From assembly GCF_021183825.1 (NCBI RefSeq), contig NZ_CP089211.1, positions 1,240,001-1,304,000 of the forward strand: DNA of 64,000 nucleotides. Direction: 5' to 3'. This document shows, piece by piece, positions 29,071 to 36,792 of this stretch. The position numbers and the translations under genes were made by a program. Position 1 is the first letter of the stretch, and the number at the start of each line of letters is the position of its first letter. Under the pieces are notes generated by a model that worked only from the letters and a program-made list of their open reading frames with translations, had not been told where the DNA came from and did no database searches. The stretch is from Sinomicrobium kalidii (lineage in GTDB: Bacteria; Bacteroidota; Bacteroidia; Flavobacteriales; Flavobacteriaceae).

Positions 29071-29116
29071 AGTATGTACTTTTTAGTATCTTACAGACGA
29101 AAAAGTAACTATTACT
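29071..29116. promoter_or_regulatory. Palindromes between MBL hydrolase and HxlR gene
   Basis: AGTA-TG-TACT (29071-29080) and AGTAA-CTA-TTACT (29104-29116) are perfect palindromes, and ACTTTTT (29078-29084) pairs with AAAAAGT (29100-29106). They sit in the 131-base divergent gap, where an HxlR dimer would be expected to bind. Which of them is the operator is not decided. Confidence 0.4.
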
Positions 29117-29144
29117 GGTAATCAGTAAATTAAAATATCAAAAA

Positions 29145-29489
29145 ATGCAAAAAAAAGTAAACGACGCCGTTTGCCCTGTAGATTATGCCTTCCGGAGAAT
29201 AGGCGGAAAGTACAAAGGGAGAATATTGTGGTATCTTCACCACCAGGTACTGCGTTACGGTGAACTCCGCAGGGCCATAAGGGATATTACGACCAAAATG
29301 CTCACCCAAACCCTGAGGCAACTGGAGGAAGACGCGCTCATAAACCGGAAAGTATACCACGAAGTACCTCCCAGAGTTGAATATTCCCTTACGGAAACGG
29401 GAAAGGAACTCATTCCGTTCATCCGACACCTATCTGAATGGGGAGAGCAACAAATGGCCAAAGAAAAAGCAGCAGCCATAAAGTGCTGA
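29145..29489 (+). CDS. HxlR family transcriptional regulator
   Basis: 114 aa winged-helix protein. CPVDYAFRRIGGKYKGRILWYL then LRYGELRRAI, ITTKMLTQTLRQLEEDALINRKVYHEVPPRVEYSLTETG is the full HxlR signature. Cys10 is at the position of the redox- or aldehyde-sensing cysteine of HypR/YodB-type relatives, so a reactive electrophile may be the signal. It likely controls the divergent MBL hydrolase gene and itself. Confidence 0.92.
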   Translation: MQKKVNDAVCPVDYAFRRIGGKYKGRILWYLHHQVLRYGELRRAIRDITTKMLTQTLRQLEEDALINRKVYHEVPPRVEYSLTETGKELIPFIRHLSEWGEQQMAKEKAAAIKC

Positions 29490-29925
29490 CGTAAAACGGA
29501 TACAATAAAAAAACTAACCTATGGATTAGAAACACACAGGTCTTTGACAGACCGAAAGTCCGTTTTGCCACGAGTAATGGGTATATCCGTGTATTCCCGG
29601 CTAAAATTTACAGAAACATAACTACAATGAAATCGCAGGTTTTTTTTAACCCGATAATAAAAATAAAGGGAAATCAACAATCGCTGTTTATCTGCAGACG
29701 GTAAACTTCCTATCCCGGTTATTTTCCCCCAAACAGTGATTTCCGGGATTTTCAAACCCTAAAAAGATGTTAAATTTCCCCTTGCTCTTTCCTGACAAAA
29801 TCCCGCATATCCCCTGTTAATCACGTATTTTTTACTACACTTGTACTTTTTAAGAATTAACACCCATTTTTCTAAGCTAACTTTTTATACTATTTTTGGC
29901 TAATTAAAATCATTCTAAATAAAAA
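29490..29925. other. 436-base region upstream of feoA
   Basis: No convincing gene; a 78-codon minus-strand frame (29519-29755) has no family marks. A small hairpin GGTCT-TTGAC-AGACC lies near 29552-29566. The promoter-proximal end carries the feoA -7 box and the Fur-like motif, entered separately. Confidence 0.45.
29891..29920 (+). promoter_or_regulatory. feoAB promoter with candidate Fur box
   Basis: TATTTTTG (29891-29898) fits TAnnTTTG. Just after it, AATTAAAATCATTCTAAAT (29902-29920) is a 9-1-9 imperfect palindrome (7 of 9 pairs); its reverse complement matches the motif before the siderophore receptor at 15 of 19 positions. A repressor here would cover the transcription start. Confidence 0.5.
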
Positions 29926-30171
29926 TTGAAAACAACCATAGCACATCTCAAACGCGGCGAAAAGGGAATCATAAAGGATATCCCCATAGATATTGTTCCG
30001 GTAAAACTCTTTGAAATGGGATGCCTTCCCGGGAATGAGGTGGAACTGTTACAGGTTGCACCGTTCAAAGACCCGCTGTACCTCAATATTAACGGCTCCT
30101 TTTTTTCTATACGAAGGGAGACCGCCCTGCTCATAGAAATTGAAAAACTTAATGAAACCCGGGCATTATGA
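29926..30171 (+). CDS. feoA: FeoA, ferrous iron transport accessory protein
   Basis: 81 aa, TTG start at 29926 (no ATG in the right place). SH3-like FeoA fold: LKRGEKGIIKDI, FEMGCLPGNEVELLQVAPFKDPLYLNING and the end SIRRETALLIEI. FeoA is a small cytoplasmic partner of FeoB. It overlaps feoB by four bases (ATGA), so translation is probably coupled. Confidence 0.92.
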   Translation: MKTTIAHLKRGEKGIIKDIPIDIVPVKLFEMGCLPGNEVELLQVAPFKDPLYLNINGSFFSIRRETALLIEIEKLNETRAL

Positions 30172-32267
30172 GCAAACAGATAAAAGTAGCACTCATAGGG
30201 AATCCGAATACAGGCAAGACCTCGGTTTTTAACCAGCTCACCGGACTGCATCAGAAAGTGGGTAATTATCCGGGGATCACCGTAGAGAAAAAAGAAGGTA
30301 TCTGCAGGCTCCCCAGGGGGGTTAAGGCACATATCCTGGATCTTCCCGGCACCTACAGCCTCAATGCCACTTCCCTGGACGAGAATCTGGTCATAGAGCT
30401 ACTGCTCAATAAAAACGACAAGGATTTCCCCGATGTGGCGGTCGTTATCACGGATGTGGAAAACCTGAAGCGGAACCTCCTGCTTTTCACCCAGATCAAA
30501 GACCTGAAAATCCCCGCGATTCTGGCCATAAATATGGCAGACCGGATGGACAGGAAAGGGATTTCCCTCAACATAGACACCCTGGAAAAACAGTTGAACA
30601 CCAAAATAGCGTTGGTAAGTTCACGTAAAGGCACCGGAATTGACAAGATAAAAGAACTCATCCTCGACTACCGGAAACTGCCGGTTGAACCCTGTGTAAA
30701 TGCTTCCGAGGTGGACAAGGAATATTTCAGAAACCTTCAGCATGCCTTCCCCGATCAGGAGCTTTACAAGTTATGGCTGGTTATCACCCAGGATGCTAAT
30801 TTTGTCCAACTCAACCGTCATACGGTTCCGGACACTTCATCTTTTAATACCAAATCCCGGTCTGAACTCAAACGGTTACAGCAAAGGGAGGCCATTTTCC
30901 GGTACCAGTTCATCAACAATACACTGAAGGAAGGATATAAAGTCGACGCACATGCAGCCAAGGGACTCAGAGCTTCCATGGACAGGATATTGACCCACAA
31001 GGTCTGGGGTTACATGATCTTTTTTGCCATACTTCTCGTAATGTTCCAGGCCATATTTAACTGGAGTACCTATCCCATGGATTTTATCGACGGGACCTTT
31101 GCATCATTCAGCGAATGGACCAAGGCTACTTTACCGGCCGGTGTATTTACAAATCTCATTGCAGAAGGACTGATACCCGGTATAGGGGGCGTAGTGATTT
31201 TTATACCGCAGATCGCCTTTCTTTTTCTGTTTATCGCCGTACTCGAAGAATCGGGTTACATGAGCCGGGTGGTCTTTCTAATGGACCGCAGTATGCGCCG
31301 CTTCGGGCTCAGTGGTAAAAGTGTGGTGCCCCTGATCTCAGGAACAGCCTGCGCCATTCCCGCGGTAATGGCCACACGGAATATCGAAAACTGGAAAGAA
31401 CGGCTCATCACCATCCTGGTAACCCCCTTTATGACATGTTCCGCCCGTTTGCCCGTTTACCTTATTATCATTGCCCTGGTTATCCCGGACAAAAATGTCA
31501 TGGGACTCAACTATCAGGGACTGATGCTCATGGCCCTCTATCTCATCGGGTTTATTGCCGCGGTAGGATCGGCTTATATATTACACAAGGTCATGAAAAC
31601 ACGGACAAAGTCGTTCTTTATGGTGGAGATGCCCAACTACAAGATCCCGCTCCTGAAAAATGTAGCGCTGACCGTTGTGGAAAAGACAAAGAGTTTCGTT
31701 TTTGGCGCTGGAAAAATCATTCTGGCCATATCCATAATCCTTTGGTTCCTGGCCTCCAACGGTCCTTCCGAAAGATTTGACAACGCCGCGCAGATCGTAA
31801 CCGAAAAACACCGGAACGAAACGATAAGCGAAGAAAATCTAAATACCGAGATTGCCTCTTATCAGCTGGAAAATTCGTATATTGGTATCATAGGCAAAGC
31901 CATTGAACCTGCCATACAGCCCCTCGGATATGACTGGAAAATAGGAATTGCCCTTGTGAGTTCGTTTGCAGCCCGGGAGGTATTTGTAGGTACACTGGCC
32001 ACCATATACAGTGTGGGCAGTGACGAAGAAGATACCATTAAAAACCGTATGGCGGCAGAAGTCAACACAAAAACGGGAGGCAAATTGTTCAACCTGGCTT
32101 CGGGCGTTTCATTATTGCTCTTTTATGCCTTTGCCATGCAGTGTATGAGTACACTGGCCATTGTAAAGCGGGAGACCAACAGCTGGAAATGGCCTATGGC
32201 CCAACTGGTTTCCATGAGCGTTTTTGCCTATATCACAGCGCTTATTGCATATCAGTTGCTAAAGTAG
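30168..32267 (+). CDS. feoB: FeoB, ferrous iron transporter
   Basis: 699 aa. N-terminal G domain: P-loop GNPNTGKTS (11-19), switch region VGNYPGITVEKKEG, DLPGTYSL, and NMADRMDRKG (NKxD-like with Met-Ala). A helical GDI-like region follows (to about 265), then the membrane domain with two Gate motifs, including SGTACAIPAVMATRNI, and SFAAREVFVGTLATIY. It moves Fe2+ into the cytoplasm in a GTP-dependent way. Operon feoA-feoB plus the small Cys-rich gene 52 bases after. Confidence 0.96.
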   Translation: MSKQIKVALIGNPNTGKTSVFNQLTGLHQKVGNYPGITVEKKEGICRLPRGVKAHILDLPGTYSLNATSLDENLVIELLLNKNDKDFPDVAVVITDVENLKRNLLLFTQIKDLKIPAILAINMADRMDRKGISLNIDTLEKQLNTKIALVSSRKGTGIDKIKELILDYRKLPVEPCVNASEVDKEYFRNLQHAFPDQELYKLWLVITQDANFVQLNRHTVPDTSSFNTKSRSELKRLQQREAIFRYQFINNTLKEGYKVDAHAAKGLRASMDRILTHKVWGYMIFFAILLVMFQAIFNWSTYPMDFIDGTFASFSEWTKATLPAGVFTNLIAEGLIPGIGGVVIFIPQIAFLFLFIAVLEESGYMSRVVFLMDRSMRRFGLSGKSVVPLISGTACAIPAVMATRNIENWKERLITILVTPFMTCSARLPVYLIIIALVIPDKNVMGLNYQGLMLMALYLIGFIAAVGSAYILHKVMKTRTKSFFMVEMPNYKIPLLKNVALTVVEKTKSFVFGAGKIILAISIILWFLASNGPSERFDNAAQIVTEKHRNETISEENLNTEIASYQLENSYIGIIGKAIEPAIQPLGYDWKIGIALVSSFAAREVFVGTLATIYSVGSDEEDTIKNRMAAEVNTKTGGKLFNLASGVSLLLFYAFAMQCMSTLAIVKRETNSWKWPMAQLVSMSVFAYITALIAYQLLK

Positions 32268-32319
32268 AACCACACGCCCGTTTCAAATAAAAAAATAAAA
32301 CCCTTTTAGCAGCACAGCT

Positions 32320-32454
32320 ATGCCCGACATACAAACCATATTAGTCTATACCGCACTGGCCATTGCCGTAGGTTTTCTGATAAAAAAGTTTTTCTTTCCG
32401 AAGAAGAAAAGCAAAAAAGCCTGTGGCGGCGGTGCCGATTGCGGATGTCATTAA
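32320..32454 (+). CDS. FeoB-associated Cys-rich membrane miniprotein
   Basis: 44 aa: one transmembrane helix (about residues 5-22), a basic stretch FFFPKKKSKK, and a Cys-rich end ACGGGADCGCH. This is the layout of FeoB-associated cysteine-rich proteins (FeoC-position proteins in many Bacteroidota). The cysteines and final His could bind Fe or another metal. It starts 52 bases after feoB on the same strand and ends 13 bases before the convergent ZIP gene. Confidence 0.8.
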   Translation: MPDIQTILVYTALAIAVGFLIKKFFFPKKKSKKACGGGADCGCH

Positions 32455-32467
32455 TATATACCGGTCC

Positions 32468-33292
32468 TTAACCCAGGGCCACATCCAGTGACATCATAAT
32501 GATAAACCCTCCTATAAAACCGAGGGTGGAGATGTCCGTATATTTATCCAACTGGGTTTCGGGTATCACTTCTTCCACTACAACATATATCATGGCTCCT
32601 GCCGCAAAAGCCAAGGCATAGGGCAATACGGGAGTAAAAAAGGTAACGGCAAGTGCTCCCACTACTCCTGCCACGGGTTCTACGATGGCAGAAAGCTGTC
32701 CATACCAGAAACTCCTCCTTCTGCTCATCCCCTGCCGCCGTAAGGGCATGGCGACCGCAATCCCTTCGGGAAAATTCTGGATGCCTATCCCGAGCGCAAG
32801 AATAACAGCTCCGGCAATCGACGCTTCCGGAATTCCCGCGGCGACACCTCCGAAAAGTACACCAACTGCCAGTCCTTCGGGAATATTGTGCAAGGTAATG
32901 GCCAAAACCAGTAATGTTGTACGGTGCCACCCGGTATGCACCCCTTCGGCCCTGCTTTCCTTAAAATTGATATGCAAATGGGGGAGCAACCGGTCCAGCC
33001 CGAACAGGAATACGGCACCCAGACCAAACCCCATTGCCGATGGCCATACCTTGGCAAAACCCTCACCTTCACTCATTTCAATGGCCGGGGCAAGCAGGCT
33101 CCAGAAACTGGCGGCAACCATCACCCCTCCGGTAAAACCGAGCATTCCGTCCAGGACGCTTCGCTTCATCCCCTTAAAAAGAAATACCAGTGCAGCTCCC
33201 GCAGCAGTGAGCAGCCACGTAAAAGTGGTGGCCAACAGGGCCCCGATAACGGGGTCCATAGATTCAAAATAGGTAATTACCTTGTCAAACAT
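32468..33292 (-). CDS. ZIP family metal transporter
   Basis: 274 aa, about eight membrane segments. Binuclear metal-site motifs: HNIPEGLAVGVLFGG in helix 4 and IGIQNFPEGIAVAMPLRRQG in helix 5. ZupT-type proteins import Zn, Fe, Mn or Co. The gene starts 3 bases after the stop of a DtxR/MntR-type regulator, so the regulator and transporter are one operon; the metal is probably Mn or Fe by that link, Zn being the alternative. Confidence 0.92.
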   Translation of the reverse strand: MFDKVITYFESMDPVIGALLATTFTWLLTAAGAALVFLFKGMKRSVLDGMLGFTGGVMVAASFWSLLAPAIEMSEGEGFAKVWPSAMGFGLGAVFLFGLDRLLPHLHINFKESRAEGVHTGWHRTTLLVLAITLHNIPEGLAVGVLFGGVAAGIPEASIAGAVILALGIGIQNFPEGIAVAMPLRRQGMSRRRSFWYGQLSAIVEPVAGVVGALAVTFFTPVLPYALAFAAGAMIYVVVEEVIPETQLDKYTDISTLGFIGGFIIMMSLDVALG

Positions 33293-33295
33293 ATA

Positions 33296-33949
33296 TTACA
33301 TCTTTTTTACATAGAGATTCGTAGCCGTCAACGACGACACGTTTATTTTGGTATCATTAATACGTATCAGCATGGAATTATCAAAGGGTTCCTTAGACAT
33401 AACGGTCAGTTCATCCCCGAGGGAGATTTTGAGCTTGTCCAGATACCGGAGAAATTCTTTCGAGGAATTTTTAACTCCTACACACACACCCTTTTCGTTT
33501 TGTTTTAAGGTAGAAAGCAGTACCTTCGACGAAGGCTGTATATTGCCGTGTTTATCCGGTATGGGGTCACCGTGAGGGTCTACCGTGGGATAATCCAGGA
33601 ACACATCCAGTTCCTCGATCAGTTTGTCCGATTTTATGTGTTCCAGTTGTTCCGCTACATCGTGCACTTCATCCCATGAAAAATTGAGTTTTTCCAGCAA
33701 AAAAACCTCCCACAAACGGTGCTTACGGATAACACTCACTGCATATTGCCTTCCTTCTTCGGTGAGCGTTACCCCCTGGTATTTTTTATATTTCACCAAT
33801 TTCTTTTCCGATAATTTCTTCACCATGTCCGTTACAGAAGAAGCCTTGGTCTCCATAACATCGGATATGGCGTTGGTTGATACCGCTTCCCTGGCATCCC
33901 TGCTCAGGTGATATATGGCTTTCAGATAATTCTCTTCCGATAAAGTCAT
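33296..33949 (-). CDS. DtxR/MntR family metal-dependent repressor
   Basis: 217 aa. N-terminal winged helix MTLSEENYLKAIYHL...STNAISDVMETKASSVTDMVKKLSEKKLV; dimerisation and metal region (VIRKHRLWEVFLLEKLNFSWDEVHDVAEQLEHI, which includes E and H ligands, then PHGDPIP); C-terminal FeoA/SH3-like domain. It binds Mn2+ or Fe2+ and represses uptake genes. It heads the operon with the ZIP gene and is divergent from a TonB receptor, with near-perfect inverted repeats between them. Confidence 0.92.
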   Translation of the reverse strand: MTLSEENYLKAIYHLSRDAREAVSTNAISDVMETKASSVTDMVKKLSEKKLVKYKKYQGVTLTEEGRQYAVSVIRKHRLWEVFLLEKLNFSWDEVHDVAEQLEHIKSDKLIEELDVFLDYPTVDPHGDPIPDKHGNIQPSSKVLLSTLKQNEKGVCVGVKNSSKEFLRYLDKLKISLGDELTVMSKEPFDNSMLIRINDTKINVSSLTATNLYVKKM

Positions 33950-34003
33950 AAAATTTTATTTGCGCAAAAATACATTTTTATTTTGAAAAATAAATTTTTA
34001 GCT

Positions 34004-34027
34004 TTGCCTAAATTTTTATTTAAGCAA
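34004..34027. promoter_or_regulatory. Candidate DtxR/MntR operator
   Basis: TTGCCTAAAT (34004-34013) and ATTTAAGCAA (34018-34027) form an inverted repeat with one mismatch around TTTT. It is 55 bases upstream of the regulator's start codon and about 60 before the TonB receptor's -7 box, so it could control both sides. Confidence 0.5.
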
Positions 34028-34051
34028 AAGTAAAACAAATCACATTGAAAT

Positions 34052-34091
34052 TGCAACCAAGTTGCATATGATGCATATTGCATTATATTTG
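34052..34091 (+). promoter_or_regulatory. TonB receptor promoter with palindrome
   Basis: TTG (34062-34064), 19-base spacer, TATATTTG (34084-34091): an exact consensus promoter 29 bases before the receptor ATG. A perfect palindrome TGCAAC-CAA-GTTGCA (34052-34066) covers the -33 element, so a bound repressor would block it. Confidence 0.6.
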
Positions 34092-34120
34092 CAACTTAGT
34101 AGCAATAAAATCACTTCAGT

Positions 34121-36454
34121 ATGAAATTCAACTACATTTTTATTATCCTTCTCAGCATAAATTTATGTCGGGCCGGTGTTCACAATGAAGCTGTCAAAGG
34201 AACGATAACCCACGAAGGAAGCCCTCTGAGTTATGTAAGCGTTTATCTGGAAGGCACAAAAGGCGGTACTACTACAGATGACACAGGCAGGTATGAGTTA
34301 AAGGCCCCTCCCGGAAAACATGTCATTGTAGCCCAGGCCCTCGGGTACAAAACCATAAAAAAAGAGATCACGCTCAACGAACACCAGATACTTACGGTCA
34401 ATTTCGAATTACAGGAAGATGTTCTTGGCCTGGACCAGGTTGTGGTATCGGCTTCCAGGAACCGGCAAAACCGCAAAGAAGCCCCGGTAATTGTAAGCGT
34501 TACCAACGACAAAGTCCTCCAGGCCACACAGTCCGTATCCCTTTCCGAGGGACTTAATTTTCAACCCGGCCTTCGTATGGAAACCAACTGCCAGAACTGT
34601 GGTTATTCCCAGGTACGGATCAACGGGCTTAACGGGGCCTATTCACAAATACTCATTAACAGCAAGCCCACTTTCAGCGCACTGAACGGCGTCTATGGCC
34701 TGGACCAGATCCCGGCCAATATCATAGATCGCATCGAAGTAGTGCGGGGCGGCGGTTCGGCCCTCTACGGTTCCAATGCCATTGCCGGAACCATAAACAT
34801 TATCACCAAAGAACCCACGGAAAACAGCTTCCAGGCAGGAAGCAACCTCGCCTTCATTGAAGGCGAATCTCCGGACAGGGCGGTTACCCTGAACGGTACA
34901 TTGGTCTCTGACAATTACAAATCGGGAATAACCCTGTACGGCCTCTACCGCGACCGAGACCCCCATGACGTGGACGGCGACGGTTTTACGGAGATAACCA
35001 CCATGCAAAACAATACCTTCGGATTCAACAGCTTTTACAAAACTTCCGAAAGGAGTAAACTTTCCCTGGATTTTTACACCATCAATGAATTCAGGCGTGG
35101 GGGAAACAACCTTTCCCTCCAGCCTTACGAATCGGATATCACGGAACAGATCGAATCGGATGTGGTTAGCGGCGGGCTTACTTACGAAGCCTACGGGGCC
35201 AATCTCAGGGACAAGTTTTCGGTCTACGCCACCACACAACAATCCAAAAACAAAAATTTTTACGGCGGAAAAGGGGAAACCCTCGAAGAAAGTACCAGGG
35301 GATTCGGGCATTCCAAAGACGTCACCTGGGTGTTCGGCTCCCAATACAGCCGGCATATGGATAAATTCCTCGGCGGGGAAGGCACCTTTACCGGAGGACT
35401 GGAATACAAATACGACCAGGCCAAAGACGCCAAACCGGGTTTTAATGCATTCATTGACCAGACCGTAAGGATATACGGCTTTTATGCCCAACAGGAATGG
35501 CAAATCAGCCCCAGGCTAAAATTCCTCGGCGGATTGCGGGCAGACTTCCATAACCTTACAGAAGAAGATGTACACCTCAATCCCAGGGCCAATATACTGT
35601 ACAGCGTTTCCGATAATCTACAGTTAAGAGCAAGCTATGCACGCGGATTCAGGGCCCAGCAATATTTTACGGAAGATCTGCATTCCAATCTCGCCGCGGG
35701 TGAGGTTTCTTTTGTACGTTTTGCGCCGGACCTTACACCGGAGACTTCCCATAGCTTCCTCATGTCGGCCGACTGGAGCAGATCGACCCTTGCCAGCGAT
35801 GCGGGAATCACCGTTGAAGGATTTTATACCCGTCTTAACGATCCCTTTGTACTTGAACAGGCTTCACAGGAAGAGCTTGACCGGCTTGGTATTACACCAT
35901 CCGAAGGCCAGTTCATATACATCAAAAAGAACAGTCCCGGCGCGGATGTTTACGGGATGAACCTGGAAGTCAAATATGCACCGAACGAAAAATGGATCAT
36001 GCAAATGGGAGGAACCGTGCAATATTCGGCATATGATGAACCCGTTAACTGGACGGAAGATGAAAGCGCCATTACCGATAAGGCCAACCGCTTTTTTAAA
36101 TCTCCGAATGTGTATGGAAATTTTGTGCTTACATACGCCCCGGTAGAAAAATGGCAAAACAACCTCTCCGGAGTTTATACGGGCTCCATGTACGTGCCGC
36201 ATTTAGCGGGATTTATAGAAACCAACAGGCTGGAAAAAACCGGGGACTTTTTTGAACTCAACCTGAAGACGGGGTATACTTTTGACCTTGATAACGATTT
36301 TCAGTTCCAGCTCAATGCCGGGATACAAAACGTGTTTAACAGTTACCAGGATGATTTTGACCGCGGGCCCGACCGGGATGCCAATTATATTTACGGCCCT
36401 TCCCGTCCCAGGACTTTTTTCGTAGGGTTAAAAATAGGCACCGGATTGCTTTAA
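34121..36454 (+). CDS. TonB-dependent receptor, metal-linked
   Basis: 777 aa. Signal peptide (to about 18), carboxypeptidase-like Ig domain (24-98), plug domain with TNCQNCGYSQVRINGLNG (Cys157 and Cys160), IDRIEVVRGGGSALYGSNAIAGTINIIT, and a barrel ending in TFFVGLKIGTGLL. Plug pattern is that of the FepA/BtuB/heme receptor class. The CxxC in the plug could bind a metal or form a disulfide. Divergent from a DtxR/MntR regulator and ZIP transporter, so it probably imports a metal chelate across the outer membrane under their control. Its stop codon opens copy 2 of the 108-base repeat. Confidence 0.88.
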   Translation: MKFNYIFIILLSINLCRAGVHNEAVKGTITHEGSPLSYVSVYLEGTKGGTTTDDTGRYELKAPPGKHVIVAQALGYKTIKKEITLNEHQILTVNFELQEDVLGLDQVVVSASRNRQNRKEAPVIVSVTNDKVLQATQSVSLSEGLNFQPGLRMETNCQNCGYSQVRINGLNGAYSQILINSKPTFSALNGVYGLDQIPANIIDRIEVVRGGGSALYGSNAIAGTINIITKEPTENSFQAGSNLAFIEGESPDRAVTLNGTLVSDNYKSGITLYGLYRDRDPHDVDGDGFTEITTMQNNTFGFNSFYKTSERSKLSLDFYTINEFRRGGNNLSLQPYESDITEQIESDVVSGGLTYEAYGANLRDKFSVYATTQQSKNKNFYGGKGETLEESTRGFGHSKDVTWVFGSQYSRHMDKFLGGEGTFTGGLEYKYDQAKDAKPGFNAFIDQTVRIYGFYAQQEWQISPRLKFLGGLRADFHNLTEEDVHLNPRANILYSVSDNLQLRASYARGFRAQQYFTEDLHSNLAAGEVSFVRFAPDLTPETSHSFLMSADWSRSTLASDAGITVEGFYTRLNDPFVLEQASQEELDRLGITPSEGQFIYIKKNSPGADVYGMNLEVKYAPNEKWIMQMGGTVQYSAYDEPVNWTEDESAITDKANRFFKSPNVYGNFVLTYAPVEKWQNNLSGVYTGSMYVPHLAGFIETNRLEKTGDFFELNLKTGYTFDLDNDFQFQLNAGIQNVFNSYQDDFDRGPDRDANYIYGPSRPRTFFVGLKIGTGLL

Positions 36455-36559
36455 GTCAACTACCTCGGGGCAAGCCCACGAGGTATAAATCGGAAAACCC
36501 GAAAAAAAGCATTTCGACGCAAGCGTCTGAGCATTTTAAATCTCACTTAGTGAGTAAAA
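36452..36559 (+). repeat. 108-base dispersed structured repeat, copy 2
   Basis: Differs from 18239-18346 at two positions only (36481 A versus G; 36545 A versus G). In this copy the two affected stems are fully Watson-Crick: CCTCG/CGAGG and CTCAC/GTGAG. Like copy 1 it begins with the TAA stop of the gene before it and lies on the same strand. No terminal inverted repeats or transposase are present. A terminator follows after 138 bases. Confidence 0.85.
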
Positions 36560-36792
36560 CAGGAATACCGATCAACAGCAAAAGGTGCATTACTCCATGA
36601 TCAAATGAGGTAACATTACCAATTTGTCCAACAGGTCCGGACCGGTTACCGGGTTCAAAAGCCATGCCTGTACAATTTTTCCGGTCCGGCCGCTCTAATC
36701 AGCCGGGGGATGTTTCCCCGGCTGATTTTTGTCTTTGAAGTAAGGATAATTTCGGTATCTTAGTTCCATTAACCCTATTAAAAAACTGAGAC
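36560..36792. other. Spacer between repeat copy 2 and AlkZ-like gene
   Basis: Together with the repeat this makes a 338-base gap without a gene. Apart from the terminator at 36698 I see no feature; a short GC-rich tract, GGTCCGGACCGG (from about 36635), is partly self-complementary. Confidence 0.45.
36698..36730 (+). terminator. Terminator before the AlkZ-like gene
   Basis: ATCAGCCGGGG (36698-36708) pairs with CCCCGGCTGAT (36716-36726), 7-base loop, followed by a run of T. Probably ends the TonB receptor transcript about 240 bases after its stop. Confidence 0.8.

Noticed and set aside
29519..29755. 78-codon minus-strand frame upstream of feoA
   Set aside because: No recognisable domain and no supporting start or promoter signal.
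33950..34120. Possible cobalamin riboswitch before the TonB receptor
   Set aside because: The gap is only 171 bases, and a consensus promoter leaves a leader of about 25 bases, too short for a riboswitch.
34643..35503. 286-codon minus-strand frame
   Set aside because: Fully antisense to the TonB receptor gene, whose protein shows clear family motifs; the frame mirrors its codon pattern.
18239..36559. Idea that the 108-base repeats are ends of an insertion sequence or composite transposon
   Set aside because: No terminal inverted repeats, no target duplication visible, no transposase between them; the 18 kb between holds housekeeping genes.
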